From SZUA-521 sp041738285 (GTDB lineage Bacteria > Pseudomonadota > Gammaproteobacteria > Pseudomonadales > Azotimanducaceae): a stretch of DNA of 26,194 nt. Each line of letters begins with the position of its first letter. The first letter of the stretch is position 1. Below, in pieces: positions 15,363-22,846 of this stretch. The stretch covers positions 1 to 26,194 of the forward strand of contig JBGSQB010000197.1 in NCBI GenBank assembly GCA_041738285.1. The letters are read 5' to 3'. The position numbers and the translations under genes were made by a program. Below the pieces are notes generated by a model that saw only the letters and a list, made by a program, of their open reading frames with translations, was not told the origin of the DNA and did not search any database.

Positions 15363-15408
15363 ACGGCCGGTGGATGCCTAGAAGTGTGATCCGAGTCACG
15401 AAGCCAGA

Positions 15409-16341
15409 TCACGCGGCCAAGCCACGCCAGCCCAGCAACAGATTCTCGAGCACGAGCTTGGCATTTGGGTTGCCCGTACTGCGCAACAAGGCTCGCGCCG
15501 CGACATGTGCATCCCACAGGGCGTGAATTCGGCCAGCCGATACACCGCGCAACTGGGTTGCAAGTGGGCCGATCATGGCGGTCCGTTCATGGCGCAGGGC
15601 CAGTGCACCCATCAGATGGCACATTGCACGTGCGACGAACTCATCCGCTCCGAATGACGTCGCCTGTGCGCTGATTTCGATGATCGAAGCATCACGGCGC
15701 AAGGCTTCGCGCAGCACCGCCGCCACCGGCGCGGCGCCTGTCCGGATCGCTTCGGCAATCGCCTCAGGCGCAAAACGCAGCTCGAACGCCAGCAGTTCGA
15801 GCCGTTTCGGGTCGGCAATTTCCACCTGTCCGCGTACCCAATCAAGCGCCTGTCGCGGACTGCCGGCCTTGACGTCGAGTCGCTGACAGCGGCTGCGAAT
15901 GGTCGGCAGCAGATCTGCCAGAAGACTCGTCACCAGCAACACATGCGTGCCAGGCGGCGGTTCTTCCAGTGTCTTCAGCAGCGCATTTGCGGCATGCGCA
16001 TTCATGGCTTCGGCGTGCAGCAGCACGATCACCTTTCGTGAACTGATCTGCGGCGTCTGGGCGGAGTAGTCCGCAATCGATCGCACTGCCTCGATCTTGA
16101 TCTGCTCGCCTTTACCTTCTGGAACGATCCAGCGGAAGTCCGGATGCGCAAACTCGGTGATCTCGCCCGCGAAATCCAGGCGTCCGATTACGCGCAGCGC
16201 GATCGATCGCGCGAGCCGCTCGATCCCCCAACCCTCCGGCCCATGGAGGATGAGTGCGTGCGGTAGACGTTGCGTATCGAGCAGGCCATCGACATGCGCG
16301 AGCGTGGGCGCGAGCCAGGGCGCAAGCATGCCGGCGTTCAT
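15409..16341 (-). CDS. holB: DNA polymerase III delta-prime subunit
   Basis: A 310-residue clamp-loader subunit that helps open and load the beta clamp at replication forks. It has the AAA+ fold of delta-prime: a degenerate, ATP-incompetent P-loop HGPEGWGIE at 33-41, LLKTLEEPPP at 121-130 and the SRC motif RSRCQR at 149-154. Unlike E. coli HolB, the four-cysteine zinc module expected just after the P-loop is absent; the only Cys in the first 155 residues is in the SRC motif. The ATG overlaps the tmk stop as ATGA. The position between tmk and pilZ is the normal one. Confidence 0.95.
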   Translation of the reverse strand: MNAGMLAPWLAPTLAHVDGLLDTQRLPHALILHGPEGWGIERLARSIALRVIGRLDFAGEITEFAHPDFRWIVPEGKGEQIKIEAVRSIADYSAQTPQISSRKVIVLLHAEAMNAHAANALLKTLEEPPPGTHVLLVTSLLADLLPTIRSRCQRLDVKAGSPRQALDWVRGQVEIADPKRLELLAFELRFAPEAIAEAIRTGAAPVAAVLREALRRDASIIEISAQATSFGADEFVARAMCHLMGALALRHERTAMIGPLATQLRGVSAGRIHALWDAHVAARALLRSTGNPNAKLVLENLLLGWRGLAA

Positions 16342-16967
16342 GACGAGGTCTCGGCAAACTGCTGCACTGCCGTTGCGATTCGCGCTTGCACATCGGACAA
16401 CGGACCTGACGCATCGATGTATCGGAACCGCGCATAACGATTGCAGCGATCGAGGTACGTCTGGCGAATTCGCTCGAAAAACTCTCGGCGCTCAGACTCG
16501 AAGCGATCGCGATCACGCGCATCGATTCGAGCGAGCCCGACTTCCACCGGCACATCGAGGTAGATCGTCAGGTCCGGCTCGAGATCACCATGCACGATGT
16601 TGGCGAGCGCCTCGATCACCGACGTGTCGAAGCCGCGGCCCCCACCTTGATACGCAAACGTCGCATCGGTGAAGCGGTCACAGACGACCCATTTGCCCAC
16701 TGCAAGCGCTGGGCGAACGACCTGCGACAGATGCTGCGCGCGTGCCGCAAACATCAGCAGTACTTCGGTCATCGCCGCTACCGGCTCATCACGCGCCACG
16801 AGCAGCATCGTACGAAGCTCTTCGGCGAGCGGAGTGCCACCGGGTTCACGCGTCGCCACGACTTCTTTGCCACGCGCTTCGAGCAATCGGACGATAGCGC
16901 GAATGTTTGTCGACTTGCCAACACCCTCGGTACCTTCCACGGTAATGAAACGGCCGCGCGCCTTCAC
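16338..16967 (-). CDS. tmk: Thymidylate kinase
   Basis: Converts dTMP to dTDP with ATP, an essential step of dTTP synthesis. The 209-residue protein has the P-loop VEGTEGVGKST at 10-20, the substrate motif TREPGGTP at 39-46, VCDRFTDATFAYQGGGRG near 94-111, and an Arg-rich lid (ARIDARDRDRFESE). An Arg-containing lid with no Arg in the P-loop matches the E. coli-type (type II) enzyme. The start is GTG at 16967, overlapping the mltG stop as GTGA, and its own stop overlaps holB as ATGA, so the mltG-tmk-holB block is translationally coupled. Confidence 0.96.
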   Translation of the reverse strand: MKARGRFITVEGTEGVGKSTNIRAIVRLLEARGKEVVATREPGGTPLAEELRTMLLVARDEPVAAMTEVLLMFAARAQHLSQVVRPALAVGKWVVCDRFTDATFAYQGGGRGFDTSVIEALANIVHGDLEPDLTIYLDVPVEVGLARIDARDRDRFESERREFFERIRQTYLDRCNRYARFRYIDASGPLSDVQARIATAVQQFAETSS

Positions 16968-17971
16968 GGCGACGCGTTCCGGATGTTCAGTTGATATCGT
17001 CTCACTGCAGCCTGATGCCCCTCGAGCGTAGTATTGAATTCGCTGCGGCCGTCGCCGCGCGCAACAAAGTACAGATAGTCGCCGCTGGCAGGGTGCAGCG
17101 CGGCCCGGATGGACGCAAGGCCAGGCAGGGAAATCGGAGTCGGTGGCAAACCGGCACGGCGGTAGCTGTTGTAGGGCGATTCGGCGCGTAGATGTTCACG
17201 GGTCAGATCGCCATCGAAATCATCGCCCAGACCATAGATGACCGTCGGGTCCGATTGCAGTCGCATGCCGAGTTCGAGCCGCGATACGAACACCTGCGCG
17301 ATGTTGGGTCGATCCTCATCGACACCTGTTTCCTTCTCCACTATAGATGCCATGATCAATGCTTCGTACAGCGTCTCATAGGGCAGGCCTTCGGCGCGCC
17401 CATTCCATTCGTCTTCGAGCACGCGCTGCATCTTGGCGTAAGCGATATCCACGATCGATGAAACGGTTGCGCCCTTGCGATAACGATACGTATCTGGGAA
17501 CAGCCAGCCTTCCGCGATCCCGTATCGAGCCTCCAACGCCTGCAATGTTTGCGGCCGGCCCGAGTCGCCAACGTCATCGATCAATCCGTCGGTGGTACGC
17601 ATTACCGTGACGGCCTGTCGCAACGTCCATCCCTCGATGAGCGCAAGGGTCCGCTCGACCACCCTGCCAGTTGCAAGATCGGACAGAAGCATCCGCGGCG
17701 AGTGCGTGGGTGTGAGCTCGTACTCTCCGGAGTGGATCTTCTCCGCGAGCCCGGAGATGCGTGCGTACCATCGAAACCAGTGCGGGTGGTCGAGCACGCC
17801 AGCGTCGTGCAGCTGCATTGCAATGCCGGCGAGCGAAGCGCCACGCTCGATTTCAATGATTGCGGACGTCGTGTTGGCATTGGGTTCATCCAGCCAACGC
17901 ACAATCGAAACAGTCAGACCAACGATCGCAATCACCAAGACTGCGAGAAGCGCGCCGATCAGTTTCCACAC
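16964..17971 (-). CDS. mltG: Endolytic murein transglycosylase MltG (YceG-like)
   Basis: An inner-membrane enzyme that cuts nascent glycan strands and is proposed to terminate their elongation. One N-terminal membrane segment (about 4-26, LIGALLAVLVIAIVGLTVSI) is followed by a periplasmic LysM-like region (about 35-100) and the YceG catalytic domain. The active-site stretch ASIVEKETGVDEDRPNIAQV begins at 218 and holds the catalytic Glu (Glu222 or Glu224). LQSDPTVIYGLG and SPYNSYRRAGLPPTPIS are family hallmarks. The 335-residue length is normal. The start is GTG 15 bases after the fabF stop with no clear ribosome binding site. The pabC gene often found between fabF and mltG is absent. Confidence 0.95.
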   Translation of the reverse strand: MWKLIGALLAVLVIAIVGLTVSIVRWLDEPNANTTSAIIEIERGASLAGIAMQLHDAGVLDHPHWFRWYARISGLAEKIHSGEYELTPTHSPRMLLSDLATGRVVERTLALIEGWTLRQAVTVMRTTDGLIDDVGDSGRPQTLQALEARYGIAEGWLFPDTYRYRKGATVSSIVDIAYAKMQRVLEDEWNGRAEGLPYETLYEALIMASIVEKETGVDEDRPNIAQVFVSRLELGMRLQSDPTVIYGLGDDFDGDLTREHLRAESPYNSYRRAGLPPTPISLPGLASIRAALHPASGDYLYFVARGDGRSEFNTTLEGHQAAVRRYQLNIRNASP

Positions 17972-17986
17972 GGCGAAGCGGCGCGC

Positions 17987-19225
17987 TCAGGGCGCGCGTC
18001 TGAATATGAGCGAGCCGTTGGTGCCACCGAACCCGAACGAGTTCGACAACGCCCGTTCGATCGCAATATCGCGCGGATGGTTGGGCACGAAGTCCAGATC
18101 ACACCCTTCGCCGGGATTGTCCAGATTGATGGTCGGAGGCGATTTCTGATGATGTATGGCGAGTATCGTGAATATCGCTTCCACGGCGCCCGCCGCACCG
18201 AGCAGATGGCCGATCATCGATTTGCTCGAATGCACCGCAACGTCGGTGTCTGCACCGAACACGCTCTTTATTCCCTTGGTCTCTGCAACGTCGCCTTGCG
18301 GTGTAGAGGTGCCGTGGGCATTGATGTATTGGATCTCCGCCGGTGTGCATCCGGCATCCCGAATCGCGTTGCGCATGGCCGCGGCACCACCAGCGCCATC
18401 GTCAGGCGGTGCAGTGATGTGGTGGGCATCGCCGCTCATACCGAAGCCGACGACTTCGGCGTAGATCTTCGCGCCTCTCGCCTTGGCCCGCTCGTACTCT
18501 TCCAGCACCAGGGCGCCGGCCCCGTCGCCCAGGACGAAACCGTCACGGTCACGATCCCACGGCCGACTCGCCTTAGCCGGATCCGCATTGCGCGACGACA
18601 GGGCCTTCATCGACGCGAATGCGGCAAGAGTGACCGGTGAGGTGGCCATCTCGGCGCCGCCCGCAACCATCACGTCGGCTTCACCCCACTGAATCATGCG
18701 AAGGCTCATTCCGATATTGTGCGTGCCGGTGGTGCACGCGGTGACGATGGCGATGTTCGGTCCTTTGAATCCGAAGCGTATCGACACGTTGCCCGAGATC
18801 ATATTGATGACACTCGCCGGCACGAAGAACGGTGACACGCGACGAGGCCCACTGTTCAGGAGCGTGGAATGCGTATCTTCGATGGTCAGGATACCGCCGA
18901 TACCGGAGCCGATCGCAACGCCAATCCGATCCGCGTCCTCAGGCATCGCCACCAAGTTGGCATCTGCGATCGCCTGTACGGCAGCGGCCATCCCGTATTG
19001 GATGAATTGGTCGACGCGGCGCGCCTCCTTTTTCTCCATATACTGGGTGACATCGAAGTTCTTGACGGACGCACTGAACTTGACGCTGTGTTCGGACGTA
19101 TCGAAGGTTTCGATCGGCGCAGCGCCGCTCACGCCCGCAATGGCGTTGTCCCAGGACTGCGCAACGGTGTTTCCGATTGGGCTCAGCATGCCCAGGCCCG
19201 TAACGACGACGCGTCGTTTATTCAT
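17987..19225 (-). CDS. fabF: 3-oxoacyl-ACP synthase II
   Basis: Condensing enzyme that elongates acyl-ACP with malonyl-ACP in type II fatty-acid synthesis. The 412-residue protein has the thiolase-fold active site with Cys164 in TACTTGTHNIG, His304 in NAHGTSTPQGD and His340 in SSKSMIGHLLGAAGA, matching the Cys-His-His triad of E. coli FabF. The motif has Thr where most relatives have Ala after the Cys (CTTG rather than CATG), a small substitution. The ATG at 19225 has GGGAG eight bases upstream. Upstream, between it and acpP, is an intrinsic terminator, so part of fabF expression may depend on read-through from acpP. Confidence 0.97.
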   Translation of the reverse strand: MNKRRVVVTGLGMLSPIGNTVAQSWDNAIAGVSGAAPIETFDTSEHSVKFSASVKNFDVTQYMEKKEARRVDQFIQYGMAAAVQAIADANLVAMPEDADRIGVAIGSGIGGILTIEDTHSTLLNSGPRRVSPFFVPASVINMISGNVSIRFGFKGPNIAIVTACTTGTHNIGMSLRMIQWGEADVMVAGGAEMATSPVTLAAFASMKALSSRNADPAKASRPWDRDRDGFVLGDGAGALVLEEYERAKARGAKIYAEVVGFGMSGDAHHITAPPDDGAGGAAAMRNAIRDAGCTPAEIQYINAHGTSTPQGDVAETKGIKSVFGADTDVAVHSSKSMIGHLLGAAGAVEAIFTILAIHHQKSPPTINLDNPGEGCDLDFVPNHPRDIAIERALSNSFGFGGTNGSLIFRRAP

Positions 19226-19279
19226 GAGCCAAACTCCCTTTCTCAGCGCCCCGTCTCAGCGGCTTTGAATCGCTGCGCT

Positions 19280-19322
19280 GCAAAGAAAAAAGCCGCATTA
19301 CAGTAAGTAGATGCGGCTTTTC
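19280..19322 (-). terminator. Rho-independent terminator/attenuator between acpP and fabF
   Basis: An 11-bp perfect stem (19288-19298 pairs with 19311-19321, core AAAAGCCGCAT) with a 12-nt loop. Read on the minus strand it is followed by a run of six T and then more T, the classic intrinsic terminator, 28-60 bases after the acpP stop. Because fabF continues in the same direction, it should act as a partial terminator, leaving more acpP than fabF transcript. The symmetric A/T flanks could also let it work on the plus strand, where no gene ends. Confidence 0.8.
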
Positions 19323-19349
19323 TACCGATCGCAAGTGCGACCGATAGGA

Positions 19350-19583
19350 TTACTGATGAGCGAGAATGTAGGAGATCGCTTCCTTTACGGTCGTGATCTT
19401 CTCGGCTTCTTCGTCAGGAATCTCGGTTTCGAATTCCTCTTCGAGCGCCATGACGAGCTCTACGGTATCGAGCGAGTCGGCGCCGAGGTCTTCGACGAAC
19501 GATGCATCTTCTTTTACTTCTTCTTCTTTGACGCCTAACTGCTCACAAATCAGCTTCTTTACGCGTTCTTCGACACTGCTCAT
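19350..19583 (-). CDS. acpP: Acyl carrier protein
   Basis: The 77-residue acidic carrier of acyl chains in fatty-acid and lipid synthesis. Ser37 in GADSLDTVELVMALEE is the site of the 4'-phosphopantetheine arm. The sequence is nearly that of E. coli AcpP. The ATG at 19583 has GGGAG ten bases upstream. It is placed between fabG and fabF as usual, with its own likely promoter upstream and a terminator downstream, which fits the very high level at which ACP is normally made. Confidence 0.98.
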   Translation of the reverse strand: MSSVEERVKKLICEQLGVKEEEVKEDASFVEDLGADSLDTVELVMALEEEFETEIPDEEAEKITTVKEAISYILAHQ

Positions 19584-19630
19584 CTAAAACGTACTCCCGA
19601 ATGTACCGGCGCTGCAGCGGGGCAGCGCGT

Positions 19631-19659
19631 AGTGTATAGAGTGACCCTAGCCTGTTCAA
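19631..19659 (-). promoter_or_regulatory. Probable acpP promoter
   Basis: On the minus strand TTGAAC (19659-19654), a 17-bp spacer and TACACT (19636-19631). Each hexamer matches consensus at four of six positions. An alternative -10, TATACA, overlaps at 19638-19633 with a 15-bp spacer. It sits in the 107-bp gap between fabG and acpP, about 48 bp from the acpP ATG. That is the longest gap in the fabD-acpP part of the cluster. Confidence 0.5.
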
Positions 19660-19690
19660 GCAAACGGACCGTGCGCGCAACATGGCACGC

Positions 19691-20440
19691 TCAGGCCATG
19701 TACAAGCCCCCATTCACGTGCACGGTTTCACCCGTGACGTAACCTGCACCGTCGCCCGAAAGGAACGTGACTAACGCCGCGACGTCGTCCACCGACCCCA
19801 TTCGTGCAATCGGAATTCTCGAAAGCATCGCAGTTCGTTGTGCCTCGGTCAGCGCGTCGGTCATTTCGGTGGCGATGAAACCAGGCGCCACCACGTTGAC
19901 GGTGATGTTGCGTGACCCGACTTCCTGCGCGAGCGCTCGCGTGAACCCTTCGATGGCGGCCTTCGATGCCGCGTAGTTGGTCTGCCCGGCGTTGCCCATC
20001 CGTGCCACCACCGAACTCAGATTGATGATCCGTCCCCAGCGCGCCTTGGTCATTGCACGCAACAACGGCTTACACAACCGATAGAGGGACGTGACATTGG
20101 TATCAATGACGCTGCCCCACTCCTCCGCAGACATACGCAGCAGCAGGTTGTCACGCGTGATACCGGCATTATTGACCAGCACCAGGGGCGAGAACTCATC
20201 GGCTTTCATGACATCCAGCAACGCCTGCACCGATGCATCGCTGTGCACTTGCAGCACATATGCGCGTCCGCTCAGGCCGGCGTGCTCCAGCTCCTGCAGA
20301 ATGGCTGCTGCGCCATCCGCCGTGGTCGATGTACCCGCAACGGCGAACCCGGCGCGCGCAAGGTGATGGAGGATCGCACGGCCGATGCCACGACTGGCAC
20401 CGGTCACGAGCGCTGCACGAGGACCGATTGCGTCAGTCAT
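19691..20440 (-). CDS. fabG: 3-oxoacyl-ACP reductase
   Basis: NADPH-dependent reductase of the fatty-acid elongation cycle. A 249-residue SDR protein with the cofactor loop GASRGIG at 14-20, NNAG at 90-93 and the catalytic Ser143, Tyr156, Lys160 (NYAASK). The frame is open upstream to 20554, but those 38 codons lie inside fabD; the ATG at 20440 overlaps the fabD stop as ATGA and aligns with the family start (MTDAIGPRAALVTGASRGIG). Length is close to the 244 residues of E. coli FabG. Confidence 0.97.
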   Translation of the reverse strand: MTDAIGPRAALVTGASRGIGRAILHHLARAGFAVAGTSTTADGAAAILQELEHAGLSGRAYVLQVHSDASVQALLDVMKADEFSPLVLVNNAGITRDNLLLRMSAEEWGSVIDTNVTSLYRLCKPLLRAMTKARWGRIINLSSVVARMGNAGQTNYAASKAAIEGFTRALAQEVGSRNITVNVVAPGFIATEMTDALTEAQRTAMLSRIPIARMGSVDDVAALVTFLSGDGAGYVTGETVHVNGGLYMA

Positions 20441-21366
20441 GCGTGATTGGCCGACACGGCAGCCGCGAACGACTCTACGGAATCGATGTTGGCGACGTCG
20501 ACACTCCTGTCGATGCGCTTGATGAGTCCGCTGAGCACGCGTCCCGGCCCGCACTCGATCATCCGATCAACTCCCGCGCCCGCCATGTGCGTGACACAGC
20601 TTGTCCAGCGCACCGGCTCCGACAGCTGCCGCAGCAGTCGCGTGCGCAAATCAGCGACCGTTGAACTGGTTGCCGCATCGACGTTGTGAACGACGGGCAC
20701 TTGCGGCAGCACAAACGCTGCCGCGTCAATCGCTTCAGCGAACTGCTCGGCGGCCGCCTTCATGAGCCCGCAGTGCGATGGCACGCTGACGGCGAGTTTC
20801 ATCGCCCGCTTGGCGCCAGCCGCCTGGCAGGCCGCAATCGCCGCATCAACCGCTGCCGCCTCGCCGGCAATCACCACCTGCCCCGGCGCGTTGAAGTTGG
20901 CCGCGGAGACAACCCCGTCGACGGCGTCGCAGCAATGCGATACGGCGTCGTCATCCAGGCCCAGAATTGCCGCCATGGCACCGTGACCAGCGGGAACCGC
21001 AGCCTGCATGAGCTTACCCCGCAGGTGGACGAGAGCGACCGCGTCACGGAACTCGAGTGCGCCGGCGCACACAAGTGCCGAATACTCGCCGAGGCTGTGT
21101 CCCGACATCATCGATGGTGTTGCGCCCGACTCCGATGCCCACAGCCGCCACAACGCGACACTGGCAGTTAGGATCGCGGGCTGAGTGAACTCAGTGCGGT
21201 TCAGTTCGGCCTCGGGGCCGTCCCTGACCGCCCGTGTCAGCCCAAAGCCGAGTACATCGTCGGCTTCCGCGAAGCAACGCGCCACGACCTTCTGCGCTGC
21301 AATGTGATCAGCGAGCATGCCGACCGATTGCGAGCCTTGTCCGGGAAAGACGAATCCGAGTGTCAT
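20437..21366 (-). CDS. fabD: Malonyl-CoA:ACP transacylase
   Basis: Loads malonate from CoA onto ACP. The 309-residue protein has the same length as E. coli FabD. Motifs are VFPGQGSQSVGM at the N-terminus, the nucleophile elbow GHSLGEYSALV with Ser91, and the His partner in VPSHCGLM near 200. A TTG at 21387 would add seven residues (MAAAPPL), but the ATG at 21366 matches the family start. Neither start has a good ribosome binding site; the ATG overlaps the stop of a 10-codon mini-ORF as TGATG. It follows rpmF directly: plsX and fabH, normally between them, are missing. Confidence 0.95.
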   Translation of the reverse strand: MTLGFVFPGQGSQSVGMLADHIAAQKVVARCFAEADDVLGFGLTRAVRDGPEAELNRTEFTQPAILTASVALWRLWASESGATPSMMSGHSLGEYSALVCAGALEFRDAVALVHLRGKLMQAAVPAGHGAMAAILGLDDDAVSHCCDAVDGVVSAANFNAPGQVVIAGEAAAVDAAIAACQAAGAKRAMKLAVSVPSHCGLMKAAAEQFAEAIDAAAFVLPQVPVVHNVDAATSSTVADLRTRLLRQLSEPVRWTSCVTHMAGAGVDRMIECGPGRVLSGLIKRIDRSVDVANIDSVESFAAAVSANHA

Positions 21367-21421
21367 CAGCGGGGGAGCCGCAGCCAATCAGCGTCCATGC
21401 GGATGCGCACGACGCGACAGG

Positions 21422-21592
21422 TCAACGATCGATGACTTTCTTGCCCCGATAGAATCCGTCGGCGGTCACGTGATGCCGACGGTGCGTTTCCCCGGTCGTC
21501 GGGTCGATCGACAGCGTCGGCCCGGTCAATGCATCGTGCGCGCGACGCATACCACGGCGCGAAGGGGTCTTTCTGCTCTTTTGAACTGCCAT
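21422..21592 (-). CDS. rpmF: 50S ribosomal protein L32
   Basis: A 56-residue ribosomal protein. The translation begins MAVQKSRKTPSRRGMRRAHD and ends GFYRGKKVIDR, closely matching E. coli L32 (GMRRSHDALT, HHITADGYYRGRK). There are no zinc-binding cysteines, so it is the zinc-free form usual in gammaproteobacteria. The ATG at 21592 has GGAG eight bases upstream. The gene lies 15 bp after yceD in the standard yceD-rpmF arrangement. Confidence 0.97.
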   Translation of the reverse strand: MAVQKSRKTPSRRGMRRAHDALTGPTLSIDPTTGETHRRHHVTADGFYRGKKVIDR

Positions 21593-21607
21593 GCCATTAG
21601 CTCCAAG

Positions 21608-22141
21608 TCACCGTCGCTTGCCAACCAGGTCGGCCAGCGACGCAAAAGGGTTGTTGCGCGTTTCTGCTCCGCCATCGGCGCTCGCGTCGCCGTAGGTGTA
21701 CCGCGGTCGATCGGGACAATCGTCGCCGCGACTGCAGACTTGCTGGGGTACGCCCAAGATCAGGTCGTCCTCCACCAGGTCCTTGATTCTGACCTCCTCG
21801 CCATCGAGCACGAAGGGATCGACTTGGCCACCCAGCTTCGCCGCCTCGGCATCCGTGGCGACGATGCACAATTGGATCGTGACGTCGATCAAGCACGGCT
21901 GCGGCAACAGGCAGCGGCCACACTCGACACTTGCGGTCACGGTCACCCGGCCGTCGGCTCGGGTGCGGCCTTCTTCGTCGCGGCGGAACCCAAGATCGAC
22001 GTCCACGACCGCAGTGGCGGCACCGGTGACCAGCGCGCCCAATCGTTCAAATTGGTCGAGCGCGACCCGGCCCCGCCAGCTGCCCGCCTGCCGCGCCAAT
22101 TTGTACGGCAATACAACGTCGGAACGTGCCGGGGCCAACAT
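21608..22141 (-). CDS. yceD: YceD/DUF177 family protein (23S rRNA accumulation)
   Basis: A member of the DUF177 family, found next to rpmF in most bacteria and linked in E. coli and plants to 23S rRNA accumulation. Family marks are the Cys pair in VECGRCLLPQPC, the acidic motif RIKDLVEDDLILGVPQ and the C-terminal NPFASLADLVGKRR. The frame is open to a TTG at 22177 (189 aa), but that TTG is the start of a consensus -35 box. ATGs in frame occur at 22153, 22150 and 22141; the last is chosen (177 aa) because it lies at or just after the expected transcription start. It leads the rpmF-fab operon. Confidence 0.88.
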   Translation of the reverse strand: MLAPARSDVVLPYKLARQAGSWRGRVALDQFERLGALVTGAATAVVDVDLGFRRDEEGRTRADGRVTVTASVECGRCLLPQPCLIDVTIQLCIVATDAEAAKLGGQVDPFVLDGEEVRIKDLVEDDLILGVPQQVCSRGDDCPDRPRYTYGDASADGGAETRNNPFASLADLVGKRR

Positions 22142-22148
22142 GGCGCGC

Positions 22149-22177
22149 ATCATATGGACGGCCTTTGAGTCTGTCAA
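22149..22177 (-). promoter_or_regulatory. Strong sigma70 promoter of the yceD-rpmF-fab operon
   Basis: On the minus strand a perfect TTGACA (22177-22172), 17-bp spacer and TATGAT (22154-22149), five of six matches. Transcription should start about 7 bases beyond, at about 22141-22143, directly at the yceD ATG at 22141. Confidence 0.7.
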
Positions 22178-22187
22178 AGCAAAATCC

Positions 22188-22216
22188 TTGTCCGAAGCCC
22201 GCTAACTATCGAGAAT
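22188..22216 (+). promoter_or_regulatory. Candidate maf promoter
   Basis: TTGTCC (22188-22193), 17-bp spacer, GAGAAT (22211-22216): four of six matches in each hexamer. It lies in the 114-bp gap between the divergent yceD and maf, back to back with the yceD promoter. Confidence 0.3.
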
Positions 22217-22255
22217 TCCAGACCTTTTAGGCGTGCTCACGCGGGAGCGCAGGCT

Positions 22256-22846
22256 GTGTCGCGGCTACCAATCGTATTGGCATCGTCATCGCCCTATCGG
22301 CGCGCGCTGCTGGCGCGTCTCCAGCTACCCTTTTCCACCGACCATCCCGCGATCGACGAAACTGCCCTGGCGGGAGAATCCCCCTTGCAACTGTCGCGGC
22401 GCCTGGCGCAGTCCAAGGCCCGCGCCATTGCCGACCGCCATCCCGCGGCGCTGATCATTGGTTCCGATCAGACGGTCGAGCTCGACGGCATCGCACTCGG
22501 AAAACCGGGCCACGCAGCGGCCGCCATCGAACAGCTGACTGCTATGAACGGGCGCCGGGTCGCTTTCCATACCGGTCTTTGCCTGCTCAACTCGGCCCGC
22601 GACCGTATCCAGTTGGACGTCGAGACCACCCATGTCACGCTGCGCGCGCTGTCGGCGCCCGAAATCGCAGACTACGTCGACCGTGACCAGCCCTTCGACT
22701 GTGCCGGCTCGTTCCGATGCGAGGCCCTTGGAATCGCGCTGTTCGATCGGATCGAAGGCCGGGATCCGAATACCTTGATCGGTCTGCCGTTGATACGGCT
22801 GATCGACATGCTGCGAGGCGAAGGCCTATTCGTGCTTGGCGGCTAG
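22256..22846 (+). CDS. Maf-like nucleotide pyrophosphatase, YceF type
   Basis: A 196-residue Maf/HAM1-fold pyrophosphatase. YceF-type members hydrolyse 7-methyl-GTP and are thought to clean up modified nucleotides. LASSSPYRRALL at 8-19 is the nucleotide-binding N-terminal motif, IGSDQTVELDG holds the catalytic Asp, and DCAGSFRCEALGIALF is the YceF-type signature (the YhdE dTTP/UTP-type has KAGAY-like residues here). The GTG at 22256 has GGAG nine bases upstream. Its stop codon lies inside a palindrome shared with rluC. yceF is normally the neighbour of yceD and rluC in gammaproteobacteria, which supports the assignment. Confidence 0.92.
   Translation: MSRLPIVLASSSPYRRALLARLQLPFSTDHPAIDETALAGESPLQLSRRLAQSKARAIADRHPAALIIGSDQTVELDGIALGKPGHAAAAIEQLTAMNGRRVAFHTGLCLLNSARDRIQLDVETTHVTLRALSAPEIADYVDRDQPFDCAGSFRCEALGIALFDRIEGRDPNTLIGLPLIRLIDMLRGEGLFVLGG

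Noticed and set aside
20441..20554. N-terminal extension of fabG
   Set aside because: It overlaps the 3' end of fabD and adds an Arg/His-rich stretch absent from SDR proteins.
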